In this document: piece by piece, positions 11,710-24,542 of the stretch
How the letters are laid out: every line of letters starts with the position of its first letter
Numbering within the stretch: the stretch's first letter is position 1
Assembly: GCA_945910005.1 (NCBI GenBank)
Contig: OX246740.1
Coordinates: 2,418,736-2,482,735, forward strand
DNA from: Isoperla grammatica
Taxonomy: Eukaryota > Arthropoda > Insecta > Plecoptera > Perlodidae
Length of the DNA stretch: 64,000 nucleotides
Direction of reading: 5' to 3'
The notes under the pieces: model-generated
Databases searched by the model: none
Told to the model about the DNA's origin: nothing
The model's input: only the letters and a program-made list of their open reading frames with translations
Made by a program: the position numbers and the translations under genes

Positions 11710-13790
11710 GATACCTGATGATATAATTATGCGCACTACACACGAGTAGGTAACAAGGCCGCGTATGCTTATGACGCGTTGCTGTGACTCACTCACTGGG
11801 GGACAATCGATACACAGAACGGATGCTACTCATTGTTTGTTTGTTTGTTTGTTTGTAACATTTTTACTGTTGAGTTTCGTGAATATCAAGTAGAGGAGAA
11901 GAACGTCCAGGAATAACACAAGACCGGAAGTTGCGCGTCTGGTGCTGACGTCACACACTCACGTGACAGGAATTTATTTGACTTTGTCAAGGTTAATATA
12001 ATGAATGAGCTGTACGATGTGGGAGACATTTGCATGTCGACACACTTGTATCGTCCGTCTCTCTCTCTCTCTCTCTCTGCAGAGTTGTGGGTGTCCGGCC
12101 AGAGTGGTGGGTGTCTGTGGTGTTCCCCCCAAACGCACACATGCTGGGTTTCGTTCTGGGAGGGGATGTACGGAGCAAATTTATATTCTTTACCAAATTA
12201 CTAGGCAGATCACAATCTCACAATACTAATACTCACACTCTAATACTAATACTCCCTCAATACTAAATTGTTCTTCATCATTTCACGACCTAAGATGAGA
12301 TTGATCTCATGTTTTTGACACAACAAATCAGTATTTTTAATTAAATAACCTATAGATAGACCTGTTTGTAGCCGAAATAAACACCAGTCGTCGTAGGAGA
12401 AAATGTTTGCAAAATAGCGCTGAAAATGACTGTATAGAGATTAGAGTTATTATAGGCCTACTTGCATTATTAATACTACAAACGTTGAAAAATGTGTGTT
12501 GGTCTGGACTGGTGCGGACTGCGGGGCGGCCAGAGTGCAGAACATCTCCAGTCCCTTTCTTAGCCCCTCATCTCCAGTCCCTTTCTTAGCCCCTTCACCT
12601 TCACATATGCCCTCACTTTCGGTCCAAACATCCTGGACTTCAGTGGCGACGCTAGGATGTTGCATTAGGGGAGGCGGTTCAGAGGCGAGTATGCCAGTTG
12701 GGGGCGCAAACGCTATCGCAATCTGGACGTGTAAAATACACCCCCCCCCCCCCCCCCCCCCTCCGACATCGTGTACCCTTGGATTTCGGATTGTTGTACT
12801 AAACTGGAAGAAAATGTGTAATTATGCTCGTTCTGGTACTCAGCATCAAACCGCAGGACGACTTGTTGCAAATAGATGACATTGACGATTGATTTTTAAT
12901 GGATAAAATTGGATAATATTGTCAAATCTCGAAGGAGATTGTTGAAAACGTAAGACACGGAAGGTGCGCTCGCAACCTGCACTTGATTTCTCTCCACGAA
13001 TTCCTTTCGGCCCAACACAATGTGATTTAGATGGTTAATCACATTCATCGATTTATAATATGTATCTCCAATGTCTCTATTTAATCTGATCATAATATGT
13101 ATATTAAGTTTATGTATATTAAGTATGTATATTATAAGATTGACGATGCCTATATTTGTACCATGTATTAATCGACAGGCAAATAAATAAATAAATAAAT
13201 AAAAAAATAAAATGAAGTCCCGCAAAGTTAATAGTCACCGAATAATTGAACCAACTGAAAGAGTGTCATGAAAATGTTCGTTGCGTTCTTCGTTATGTCA
13301 TCAGAACGTGGTCGGTTAGATTACTAGAATTGGGATTTTAATAAAATAATTAGTCCCTATTAGAGTATCTTTACAGTATACAGTATACACTTCAAAAGTA
13401 AATAAATAATATATGTATCTGACAATTGAACGCGGTTTTGAATCCATATCGATTGTCTAGTAGTAAATACTGGTTGGGGGGGCGACTGGGGGGGCGAAGG
13501 CAATTGCTCGGGGGGGCAGTCAGCGTCGCCCCTGCTGGACGTGGCGGCTCTAGTTTCAACAGAGATGTTCAACGCCGTTTTGTCGAAAATTTCCATATCT
13601 CACCACTAGTATAAAGTCTCGCCGCAAGGAGCTCTAGCTCTGCACTCACGAACTTCGTTACCCTCTGGCGGGATTTATGTGAACTCGGTTCTGGCATAAG
13701 AATTTCGGCTCCCAGTTTTCCTCCCCCCGCCAACGCCCGGGTTCCTGACTTTTGAAAGAGAGCGCTCTTGCGGTACGACTTTGTACTACA
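11710..13790. other. Intergenic stretch with simple repeats
   Basis: Contains (GTTT)n near 11836-11855, (TC)n near 12055-12078, a 26-bp direct duplication near 12547-12593, a C21 run at 12741-12761, and a TGACGTCA at 11946-11953. 'CAGTGGCG' at about 12641 resembles hAT ends seen elsewhere here. No gene recognised. Confidence 0.4.
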
Positions 13791-13804
13791 GTTAGGACTA
13801 GGGA

Positions 13805-13973
13805 AATTTCGCTCAGGTCCAGTCTTACAATGTCCCGATAACTACTTATTTGTCGAATAGCTTGTTTTCTCCATGGCAACGACCAATCAAAACTCTTGAA
13901 ATCCTCCGAATAGCTTAATTGCTACAAATAACTTTCCTATTAGGAGATTGTAAGACCGGCCCTAAGACAAATA
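13805..13973. mobile_element. Small inverted-repeat (MITE-like) element
   Basis: 'GGTCCAGTCTTACAATGTCC' on the left faces the reverse complement of the right end, 'GGGCCGGTCTTACAATCTCC', and the arms continue with 'TTATTTGT' matches. No target duplication is certain, so the boundaries are approximate. Confidence 0.4.
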
Positions 13974-14322
13974 AATGCAGACGATTTCCCATTAAAATCT
14001 TTGTTTGAATCAAGACTCCGGCCTCGAAACACGTTGTCTTCTCTAACAAGATGGCGTTGTGGTCTTGGAAGTAATGGCAACTCTCGCACTAATATACCGA
14101 GCATAGCTTACATATCATGCTCGTGTGAGTTGTGACGTGTCACGTAGTGCAGAGTGCATGTAGGGGGCAGGGCCCTCACCCGCCTGTGTTTATAGCGAGT
14201 GAGCACTTGGTTAGTGACTTGTCCGACACGTTATCTGTCTATTGCTCCAATTTCAGCAATTATGTGCGATTATTTTTAATTCCTGGTCGTAAACGTCTTG
14301 TTGAAATGTTTTCGAGCTGTTG

Positions 14323-15805
14323 CTTCTTCGACACGCCGAGCTGTGAAAACACATGTGTGAGCCAGTGTGAGCCAGGACCATGCATGCATGCATGATACGA
14401 TCACAATCTTGTGTGCATGTCGTTGACCATGAGCCAGAACCATGAGCCAGGTATCTTCTTCGCCACGCCGAGCTGTGAAAACACATGTGTGAGCCAGTGT
14501 GAGCCAGGACCATGCATGCATGATACGAGCACAATCTTGTGTGCATGTCGTTGACCATGAGCCAGAACCATGAGCCAGGTATCTTCTTCGCCACGCCGAG
14601 CTGTGAAAACACATGTGTGAGCCAGTGTGAGCCAGGACCATGCATGCATGCATGATACGATCACAATCTTGTGTGCATGTCGTTGACCATGAGCCAGAAC
14701 CGTGAGCCAGGTATCTTCTGCGCCACGCTGAGCTGTGAAAACACATGTGTGAGCCAGTGTGAGCCAGGACCATGCATGCATGCATGATACGATCACAATC
14801 TTGTGTGCATGTCGTTGACCATGAGCCAGAACCATGAGCCAGGTATCTTCTTCGCCACGCCGAGCTGTGAAAACACATATGTGAGCCAGGACCATGCATG
14901 CATGCATGATACGATCACAATCTTGTGTGCATGTCGTTGACCATGAGCCAGAACCATGAGCCAGGTATCTTCTTCGCCACGCCGAGCTGTGAAAACACAT
15001 GTGTGAGCCAGTGTGAGCCAGGACCATGCATGCATGCATGATACGATCACAATCTTGTGTGCATGTCGTTGACCATGAGCCAGAACCATGAGCCAGGTAT
15101 CTTCTTCGCCACGCCGAGCTGTGAAAACACATATGTGAGCCAGTGTGAGCCAGGACCATGCATGCATGCATGATACGATCACAATCTTGTGTGCATGTCG
15201 TTGACCATGAGCCAGAACCATGAGCCAGGTATCTTCTTCGCCACGCCGAGCTGTGAAAACACATGTGTGAGCCAGTGTGAGCCAGGACCATGCATGCATG
15301 CATGATACGATCACAATCTTGTGTGCATGTCGTTGACCATGAGCCAGAACCGTGAGCCAGGTATCTTCTGCGCCACGCCGAGCTGTGAAAACACATGTGT
15401 GAGCCAGTGTGAGCCAGGACCATGCATGCATGCATGATACGATCACAGTCTTGTGTGCATGTCGTTGACCATGATGAGCCAGAACCATGAGCCAGGTATC
15501 TTCTGCGCCACGCTGAGCTGTGAAAACACATGTGTGAGCCAGGACCATGTATGCATGCATGATACGATCACAATCTTGTGTGCATGTCGTTGACCATGAG
15601 CCAGAACCATGAGCCAGGTATCTTCTGCGCCACGCCGAGCTGTGAAAACACATGTGTGAGCCAGTGTGAGCCAGGACCATGCATGCATGATACGATCACA
15701 ATCTTGTGTGCATGTCGTTGACCATGAGCCAGAACCATGGTCTAAGTATTTCTACACAACAAATATCCTTATACCATGAGCCAGAACCATGAGCCAGGTA
15801 TCTTC
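14323..15805. repeat. Minisatellite, ~132-bp unit, 11 copies
   Basis: 'GATACGATCACAATCTTGTG' (one copy GATACGAGC) recurs 11 times from about 14394 to 15688. Spacing is 121-133 bp, usually 132. Each unit also holds 'CTGTGAAAACACATGTGTGA', a GCATGCATGCATG stretch and repeated 'CATGAGCCAGAA' blocks. A ~34-bp interruption sits near 15741-15774 before a last partial unit. Because 132 is a multiple of 3, long frames stay open on the minus strand (up to 376 residues). They are repeat artefacts. Confidence 0.97.
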
Positions 15806-15809
15806 GCGC

Positions 15810-16415
15810 GGGCGTTGCTGCGATACGTTTACATGGCGAAAACACGGCCATTTTGTAAATTATGTGTTTGTCTGTGCACTTATCAAATTTATTTAGAAAG
15901 GAAGACTATATAAATGCACCCATACAATAAATCTTCAATAAAATCAATACAAAGAGTAATTATGAATTCAGAGCAATAAATATAACACATACATACAGAG
16001 TCAAAAATGAATGGAAACAAAAATATAAATACATTCAGGTATAAGAAAGAAATTGAAAAACATTGGCGTATAACAGATAGACACACAATTATGAAAGGGA
16101 AGTGATAAGTGAATATCACTATTCACTATGATCACGGGAAAAGGGACACAAAAGTAATTGTCATTGCCGTTCTCTATGAACTCATTTTGACACTAATAAA
16201 ACACGCGACCTTCGTAATCGAGGCAAAAATATTTGGCTATAATGATGTTTTCTTCCTCATAAGAGTTGATTGTTTTACTAACGTCGGCTGGGGAATAGAG
16301 CTCGCTTTTCAATTTCTGTTTTTAATTCTTACGAAACCACAATACGCGTATTTATCACTTTTTCAATATTGTTAAGCGTTCTCCGCGTTTTCATAGCGAT
16401 GACTCCCTTTGCAGT
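15810..16415. other. AT-rich intergenic stretch, nothing recognised
   Basis: Short open frames only, on both strands, without family resemblance. Confidence 0.4.
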
Positions 16416-16418
16416 TAG

Positions 16419-16655
16419 GCCTAATTTTCTACTTATCCATGTTCCTCTGCATCTATTTTACATAGACCCAATAGGCATAATTGACCGCTTTGGGTTGGTA
16501 CCTGGAAGTGCCCATTACAGCGGGCGTAACTTATGTGGCATGTGCACTCTTTTTACGAATTTGTGAAAGAACGCCAAGTATCTGTTGATTTTCGTTGAAA
16601 TATCGTGCATGACAGGGATAGTAAATAAGGGTTTGAGGTCGGTATGAGACTAAAA
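16419..16655 (+). repeat. Dispersed repeat family A, copy 4
   Basis: 'TTTTCTACTTATCCATGTTC' start, then 'GGGTTGGTACCTGGAAGTGC', 'TACAGCGGGCGTAA', 'GAAAGAACGCCAAGTAT', 'GATTTTCGTTGAAA', ending 'GGTCGGTATGAGACTA' near 16653. Confidence 0.75.
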
Positions 16656-16736
16656 AGAGTTAACGTTTGGACTAATATGGAAACAAATATATACACATCT
16701 GCATCAAGTAACTATTCTACTAAACAAAGGTTGCGT

Positions 16737-16874
16737 ACACTCACCAACATCCATGTTTATGCGTTTCAGGACCGCTCTTGGTCCTTCGTCAGAACGACTA
16801 TATAGTCGATAGTCGTTCTGACGAAGGGACCAAGAGCGGTCCTGAAACGCGTAAACATGGATGTGGTGAGTGTT
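16737..16874. mobile_element. Long near-perfect palindrome (foldback MITE)
   Basis: About 62-bp arms read 'CACTCACCAACATCCATGTT' outward to inward and pair with the opposite arm ending 'CATGGATGTGGTGAGTG', around a short centre near 16800-16810 (TATAGTCGAT). It is followed by 'TCACATCGAAACGTCGG' near 16981. That resembles the 3' tails of retroelements in many animal genomes, so the palindrome may be part of a larger decayed element. Confidence 0.75.
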
Positions 16875-17653
16875 ACCGACCAGGCGGAAAAACCAGTTGT
16901 CTTTTTAATTTTATTTACATATATATTAAGATTCGACCGGCCGAGCGGAGGGAGGTAGCTCCTGAAGAGGATGTGTGATATCACATCGAAACGTCGGGAT
17001 GGAGGGGGTACGTCAAAACCCCCATTCTCTAACTCACGTGAATACCCCAAGAAATAATTATTTAAAGTCGATCGATGGATACAGCACATGTAATATAAAT
17101 CATTCAAATTGTATGTACTGCAAGTTGAGATTAAGCTTGTGAATATTGTAGAAAAAAATATGCACCTACCGCTATTAGTTTTTTATTTATTGAGTGTTGA
17201 AATGCGTTGGAATTCCCTATGTTATACATTGTAACTGAACAAAAACCTACACTTTCAATCGCATAACTTTGCATAGCACCTTCAAAAAGTAATATATTGT
17301 AACAAATGTTCGTCCTAAATGTAGATAACTTCATGACTAACATGAATACGTTTGAAAAAGATGATCGAACGCGATCCGTTTTCGAGATATTCGCGTTGGT
17401 GTGTCAATTTTACGTCAAATCTACTCAAATTAGAAACTATAAATATACTTTATTTATAAAAAAAAAACATATAATTTCAAGAAGTTCAGTATTAAATGCT
17501 ACTCACATGTAATAATTCTTGAAATTCATAATTTAGAATAAAAAAAAGTATTTTTTCATGTCCATTTAATTTGAATAGTTTAGTTGTTGTATTGAATGGG
17601 TAGTTCACTTCATCGATCGACTTTAACATATAGCCGTGAGAATTTAAAACTTA

Positions 17654-17656
<3 letters not shown>

Positions 17657-17690
<34 letters not shown>
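17657..17690. repeat. (AT)n microsatellite
   Basis: Uninterrupted AT/TA alternation directly upstream of a hAT element's target duplication. Confidence 0.9.
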
Positions 17691-17695
<5 letters not shown>

Positions 17696-17703
17696 TGTAT
17701 ACG

Positions 17704-18124
17704 CAGTGGCGTATATACACGGGGGGGGGGAGGGGGGGGGGACAAAAAACCCCTTTTGTAAAGGAAACATGGAAAATTACCGTTTACATTTCAATAGACA
17801 GTATTTCAATAGACAGTTAGATGTTTTACTTTATAATTATTGTACAAATATTTGTAATTAAAAGCAAAAGCACTACGAAAAATATGCAAATTATTGACTG
17901 AGGTTCCTTTTATTAGCGGTGCTAAGGAAGAAATGTGTTGCCATAAACTGAGTATTCTTGTTTCAGTTGGCCGCTGTAAAACGCACAGATTTGCACTAAA
18001 ATTACCTGGACGAGAATTTTTTCGGGGGGCAAGCCCACTGGAACCCTAATTATGTTTCGGCTCCACTCTCTATAATATGGGTTGAACCCCCCCCCCCCTT
18101 TCCCAATTCCTGAATACGCCACTG
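17704..18124. mobile_element. Non-autonomous hAT-type element, 421 bp
   Basis: Terminal inverted repeats are CAGTGGCGTA and TACGCCACTG. They are flanked by a perfect 8-bp direct repeat TGTATACG (17696-17703 and 18125-18132), the target-site length expected of hAT elements. G-runs lie inside the left end (17721-17730 and 17732-17741) and a C12 run inside the right end (18087-18098), so the G-rich segments mirror each other. No transposase frame. Confidence 0.85.
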
Positions 18125-18134
18125 TGTATACGTA

Positions 18135-19690
18135 TTACGCACGTGTTGCTTTGTGTATGTTTGGGGAGCTTCGTTTGGTGGCTTTTATTAGCTATAGCTG
18201 CAGTGGGTGAGCAACTTATTGTACGTATACCTAGTAGCAGTACTAGCACATGTCAGTGCCAAGATACTAGAGGTATCGCTCACATATCGTAATGACAATC
18301 ATTAGAAAGTGTAATCAGCGCGATAATGGCGTCGAGTGACGTCACAGGACGCTCAAGGCCAACCGGACCATCGCATCGCGTGTTCAAGCTGTGCATGGAA
18401 GCTTTTTGTTGTCGAGCATTTCATTCAGTGTGTGTGTTGCAATAGGGCGGAATTAGGTGAAGTTTTTGTTATACCGTTTTTTCTCTCGCTCACTTTCACA
18501 CGAAATGTAACTCACGAAGAGCCCCCAAAAAAATTCTACTGGAAATTATTGTAGTTTGATATGTGAGTTTCAAATATTTTTTTCTGATGTGCTGTATTAC
18601 GTTTTACAAGGATGTTTTCCCAAATTCTACAAATACAGTACCAATAGATGCCATGGCAGGACAAATATTAGCACTTTGTGATGATGCCAAGAGTGCTTTT
18701 TGATGTGGAAAGAACGATAGAGATTATGTAGAAAATGAAGCGGGCATTATTGGACTCGGCTGTAATGGTTAGGCTGTACCGCTGTACAGTTGACAAGAAC
18801 TATCGCGACGTGACTGCGCTCATCGTGGAGGCCAAGGCTAGCGTCGGTTTCACTTGGGCTCGTCTGGATTCCAGGAACCGTCTCCAGTTGCCATGACAAC
18901 GTGCGGGCCGACCCGGGACCAGGGGATGCAATCGATGCAGGAGCCGCACACCCGCACAGACACCGGGTATACACCCGGGTATCCGCACCCTCAATGGCCT
19001 TCGCATTGTCCGAGGCATTAGCCAGAAACATCTATTCCTTGATATTCCGAGAAGTAGCGAACTAGCCGCACAACCCGACTCGTGTATTCCAAGAACCGAA
19101 CGAGAAATTCTGCGAACACATGATTTGATTTATCATTGTTGTGGCCCATTTCCTAAAGAAACGTAATTTCTTCGCTCTAGACAGGTAGCCTACCGAGAAT
19201 ATTAAACCCATCGTTGCTTCTTGGAAAACCAAGTATTCTGTGGAAGTCGATAATACATTGTTGCCAAGAGTGTAGATTGATTGTAGTTGTGGCTTGTTCA
19301 GACTCAATGGAATTGCGCAGTACTGATAACCTTGTATTGGTTATGTAACTATGCGTAACCCGGCTTAGCAAGCCGATGATTGCATTGTAGTTTTGACCGG
19401 GATTCGAACTATAACGAGAACCCATATTCTAGTGTGGCATCGTGCAATAGGTAATCAGTAACAGGGTCGGCTAGTGTTTATGAGCACATGATCGCACGCG
19501 CACACCCAAAATGACCAGTTTTGGGCTGTCGTACAATAACATCGGACGGTTGTGCTCTCTATGCAATGATAACTCGCCAAGCCTCTAAAGGAGCCGAAGT
19601 AGATTCAGACGTCCGTTGAAAGCAAAACATACATGTTTTGCTTTATAAGTATAGCTGTGGGTATAGTGCACGGGATGTATATTATAACTG
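18135..19690. other. Gene-free stretch
   Basis: No gene recognised. A TGACGTCA lies at 18337-18344. A tRNA-like B-box remnant (GGGATTCGAAC, minus orientation of a SINE) lies near 19402. Confidence 0.4.
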
Positions 19691-20352
19691 TAATGCAGCA
19701 GGGTGATTCTGTATGGGCGACGATAAATTTATCAGAGGTTTTAGTCCTTACTGATAGACGGTCAGCTATGCACTTTTGTGGTCTCACTCGGCCGGACCAG
19801 CCGAGAGTAGGCTCAAAAAATTCGTTATTTTTACCTGATTACAGCAAAGGCAATCCGGAAAACGAAATCGGTAGCTTTCACTTTTTATAGCCAAAAAACG
19901 GCAAAAAAAGGGAATTTTATCGATTACAAGACCAATTGAGTGATAGCGCTGGGCAAGGTGTCAAAAAACTCGATATTTTGTGAGAAATGAATAAAACATA
20001 ATGCGAACATGGAATTCAGTACCATTTGGCGTTGAGATCCTAAAAACGGCAAAAAATGGCACAATTTGTTTTATCGACCAACTGACCGGTAACAATGGGA
20101 GAGGTAAACTAATTTGATATTTTATAGGCATAATGTAGAATAAATAAAGTGAAACTCAATATGTGTACCTTTAGGCTATAGATAAAAAAAGGCACCAAAA
20201 GGGCACTGCCGTCTTTTAGATTAATTGGCTGACAAAACTTACTGGGAGGGATGGCAACAAATGCGATTGTAAGCAGCGTGCAAACTTCTAAACATTACCT
20301 TTTACCTTTCAGATACTAAAGGGCCAAAACGGTACCAAAAACAAGGTGGAGT

Positions 20353-20369
20353 GGGGGGGGGGGGGGGGG
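20353..20369. repeat. G17 tract
   Basis: Uninterrupted run of G in the left arm of the Foldback-like element. Confidence 0.9.
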
Positions 20370-21190
20370 TCGGTTATAATATTAGTGTTATTATTTCCGC
20401 CAAAATAGAATAAACACAAATGCAGTTGGAAACGGTCATAAAAGGCAAGTCGCATTTAAATTGTTGGTATTATTTTAAGAGCTTGAAGAACGGCAACAAA
20501 GACATACGATTTGCAGGAAAAGATAATTGGGTAGGAAGAAAAATGTATAATTGGAAAAGATAAATGAACCCCGTTGTTCAATATTTATTCGTAATTTATT
20601 TACACGAAAACGAAAAACATCACAATATTGTCTCCAGTTATTTATAAAAGATCAAATACAAGGAAAAAATACATATTGAAGGCATGTGTTCCAACTCCGT
20701 AAATTCTAGACGGTTTGTTGTGTGATTAAAATATTATCTATAATAATACATCTCTACAATAATAATGCATGTTCGGCATATACATTTTTTTTGCCATGTA
20801 TATGTAAACTTGTTTAAAAAAAGTCATTGTAAACCTGCGAAGCATCAAGCAGGCCGTCACATGTAGTTATGTAGATGATAGCTCATGATTTTATACATTA
20901 TTATACAATTAAATGGAGCACTAATGTAAATACAACTAAATCACACATGTGAGATGATGTTTAAATTTAAAGCACTTACAAACTATATACTTAAATGTGG
21001 AGTACATGACAAACTAGTGCATCCTCGTCACCGTGTTGTACATATCTGCTAAGCTTCGAGACTCACTAAAACAGAAACACATTCACATATATAGTCGCAT
21101 CGGTAACGCGAAAATTATATTTTGATTTTAAAATATTAAGACGTATATAATGAGGGCTTAGTAATAGCCTACATACCTCAGAAATCCAGG

Positions 21191-21590
21191 TCAGTCACTG
21201 TCCTCACTGCAATAGCTTTCCTCTATTAGTGGTAGCAAGGTATCTTCTTCCACCTCTTTGCATTGCTCTTGACAGGAACACAAGTCTGTACATCTAAGCT
21301 TTAGCTCCTTGCACTGACACTTAGCTGTAGAACGGTGCTTGCATTTGCATGATATTAATTCTAATATTTCTTCTGGGGCTGGTTTCGTTGCAAGCCATTG
21401 GATAGCAATAGAACCATCTTCCAGGCACCAGCCATGGTCGAATGGGAGTGGGAATGTTTTCCAGATAGCTGCTTGGTAGTTCGATCTTGTCAATGTGCAA
21501 CCGGAGTGTTGAGCGACATGGAGGTAAGGTTTCTGGGTCGACGGCACCTCCCCGAGTGCAGTACATATGATATCGAAGCGCATTCACGTC
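21191..21590 (-). pseudogene. Truncated CXC (TSO1-like) domain gene of transposon origin
   Basis: A 130-residue minus-strand frame (21191-21583) has 'RSNYQAAIWK', then 'PFDHGWCLEDGSIAIQWLA', 'LELISCKCKH', the cysteine array 'CKCKHRSTAKCQCKELKLRC' followed by CTDLCSCQEQC, and an acidic tail. That order matches the C-terminal part of uncharacterised CXC-domain proteins I know as abundant, transposon-associated families in invertebrates. A second overlapping frame carries 'GGAVDPETLPPCRSTLRLHI', the block expected just before RSNYQ, so a frameshift separates the two near 21480-21520. The N-terminal part is missing. It sits inside the Foldback-like element, just inside an internal copy of its terminal block. 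Confidence 0.6.
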
Positions 21591-23229
21591 TGATAATTTT
21601 GGCTATAAAAAGTGAAAGCTACCGATTTCGTTTTCCGGATTGCCTTTGCTGTAATCAGGTAAAATTACGAATTTTTTGAGCCTACTCTCGGCTGGTCCGG
21701 CCGAGTGAGACCACAAAAGTGCATAGCTGACCGTCTAAATCGCCTGCTTAGTCAGAAAACAGTGGCTTATCATCGACAAATATTTTACCTAAGCAGAGTT
21801 GACCTATAGGCAATGCAACAATCAAAGGTACAGTTATGTCAAATGGTACCAAAATAAAACCTATCTAAATAAAATGTGCAGTTACTTTAACAAGTCTGAG
21901 AACACAATGTACTGTTTTGAACGTATTTTGAGCGTTTGAACTTTGATTTGATAAACACACCCTTCTTGGTGAATTTTGTGTTTAAGAAAGAAATGAAATA
22001 TATATAAGATTTATAATTTATCTTAAAACACTATCAAATAGCATTGTTTTGATTCGTTACCCACCCGCATTTGTCTTTTTTATTGGTCGCACATCTGACA
22101 AGTTGCCCTCTGCCGTTTTCTGCTCTCAAATCTAAAAAGCTACTGATTTCAATTATTGTTATATTACTTATGATGAGTGTTGTGTAACACACACAATATT
22201 TTGTTAGGTATTTTGCTTTAAGTATGAAATGTGTTGTCATATATCTCTCCCATAAAATGTGAGGGGTTACTTGAAGTTTATCGGTCACTTATACTACATA
22301 CTAAATGGCCCTTTTATGCCCCCCTCCCCCCCTTTTATTTTTGGTTAATGCCCAACTCTATGATTATAAATTTTCGAATTACATTTTCTTCGCTTTCCTT
22401 AAAAGATATAAAATTTGTTGACATCCCTCCAAGCATTATCAGAAATTGGTAATGAAGTTCACAAATTGTAATTTTGTTTGCCGTCTTTTTGTCTATACAA
22501 AGTAATAGTTACCGGTTTATTTACCGATTTCTGATTTCTCTAAAGGCCAAGTGCTATCGATTACGATAGTCGCTTTATTTGTTATGAATTAGTTTTAAAT
22601 ATCGAGTTCGTGCCATTAGTGTAATCGGTCGATAGGTCTTCTATATGATACATTGGTGCCCTTTTTTTGCCGTTTCTTGATTTTAAAGGCCGTGTTTATG
22701 TTTTCGAACTTCACATTATTTGTTATTAGATACATTTAGTTTGATATACCGAGTTTTTTGACTCTTCTCCCAAAGTTATCGGTTAACTGGTCTTCTAAAT
22801 GAAATGTGTGCCATTTTTGCCGTTTTTATTCTTCCAGGGCAAAACGGTAGCGATTTCCATTTTCGCATTACTTTTTCTTAATTTTACATGAAATAACAAA
22901 TTGTTCGACGCCTGTCCCAGCGTTATCAGTCAACTAGTCTTGTAGTATTTAAATAATTACTTTTTGCCATTTTTGCCGTTTTTTGGCTATAAAAAGTAAA
23001 AGCTACCGATTTCGTTTTCCGGATTGCCTTTGTTGTAATCAGCTAAAAATAACGAATTTTTTGAGCCTACTCTCGACTGGTCCGGCCGAGTGAGACCATT
23101 CTGTTGAATTTGGGGGGATAGCTGACCGTCTATGAAGGCGAATGCAAGGCGGTGATTGGCTCATCGCCTTCTTCTAACAACTGAAACCGGTGATAAAGGT
23201 ATCGTCGCCCATACAGAATCGCCCTGCAG

Positions 23230-24540
23230 GTATGGTTCCTGGGGACGGGTTGTGTGGTATATAGACAAGCAATCAAAGTAACAACCCTGCTGAATATAAT
23301 CCTACAAATATTTGCCACAGTCTGTAGTGGTTATGGAAGCCGGTTCTATGTTCATTCGTGTAAACGTTTTCTAATCCTAGTTTGTATCTATAACTCGTTT
23401 GCCTAGCCTGTTTTGTTATGTGTGGGTGTACCTCGAGATCCAACACGTGTATTCGTAGAACACGACTCCTGCAGCGTTCGGTATCTCTGCAGCTGAAGCA
23501 GCTGAGAGAAGAAATTCATTTTACCTCATTATTTGTACACATCATACATTCATAACTTGTGTATAAAACGAAGCTATTCGATAATGGTAAAGTATAGAGC
23601 CATCGTGTCATATTTCATACCCAATGATCGTGTTGTTCAAGAATGATTATCACCGAAATGTGTAAATGGACTTCATTTCACAAAATGAGTTGATCAATTA
23701 AATGACAAAAATAGGTATAGGTAGGCCAACATCAAAATCGGTAAATTGGTGAATAACATTAAAACTAATATTTTCTCCAATTTGGCCGGTGAAGACTGTA
23801 GAGCCCAAATATTTTGATGTATACACGATTCAATCTAATGATGAAAAAATCTTGAAGCAGTCACAAGCCAATCAGAAGTGATTGTTCAGAATGCTATACG
23901 CATGTGAAAACACAGAAAACATCGATAAAACCGCTGAAAGACAGGTTTCACTCAATAAAACCGAAATTTATAAATTCAATGTGTTCCCGCCTTCCAGCCT
24001 AAATGTCGTTGCCAAGGCCAAGGGTGGCATATTTTTACTTTTTAGCCACCTGTTACCAAGCCGTGTGGCGAGGTTATGCGTGCACTGATGTGGATGTACT
24101 GAATGTCACATTACCCCAAGCTAAGTACAGTAACTATATATAATCACTTCGAGGTGCCTACGTCTTATCTGCGCGCCTAGGGCGGTAAGAGCTGCGCCAA
24201 CACTTAAAATACTTTGAGATATTTTCGGCCATGGCTTCGAACGGAATCAAGGCTTATTTTTATTTATTGTGATCCGTGGAAATGTTATGTCGTCGACTAA
24301 ACTCGATCTTTCAAAAGACGTGTGTTGGATGTCCTTGGTTTGAACCCTGGTGGGGTGGGGGGCTGATCGATATTACTTGCGTAACAATCATCTGTGTTAT
24401 TATTGCCATTCTTGTATACTCGGTGGGTGGGTATACACGATATTAAATATTACATGTACAGTTACAGTTTATTTTGATTATTTGTGATGTATATTTTATT
24501 TCTCTACTATATTTCCGCCAAACACCACGTGTGCTGTGCT
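23230..24540. other. Gene-free stretch
   Basis: No recognisable gene. A tRNA B-box-like 'GGTTTGAACCCTGG' near 24339 may be a SINE remnant. Confidence 0.35.
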
Positions 24541-24542
24541 CG

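Larger units (their letters stand above)
19699..23226. mobile_element. Foldback-like element with subrepeated long arms
   Basis: The left end 'CAGGGTGATTCTGTATGGGC' (19699) mirrors the right end, which in reverse complement reads 'CAGGGCGATTCTGTATGGGC' (to 23226). Behind each tip lies a ~140-bp block containing 'ATAGACGGTCAGCTAT' and 'CTCACTCGGCCGGACC'. Behind that lie several degenerate ~150-190-bp subrepeats marked by 'TTTTTGCCGTTTTT' (near 22475, 22665, 22815 and 22977 on the right, complements on the left at 19.9-20.4 kb). A third copy of the 140-bp block sits internally at 21600-21737. The interior holds a broken CXC-domain gene. Long arms built of subrepeats are typical of Foldback/Galileo-type elements. 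The superfamily is not established here, and no target duplication is evident. Confidence 0.65.

Noticed and set aside
14253..15688. Overlapping minus-strand frames of 130-376 residues
   Set aside because: They are translations of a 132-bp tandem repeat whose length is a multiple of three. Two frames are open at once and no gene context exists.
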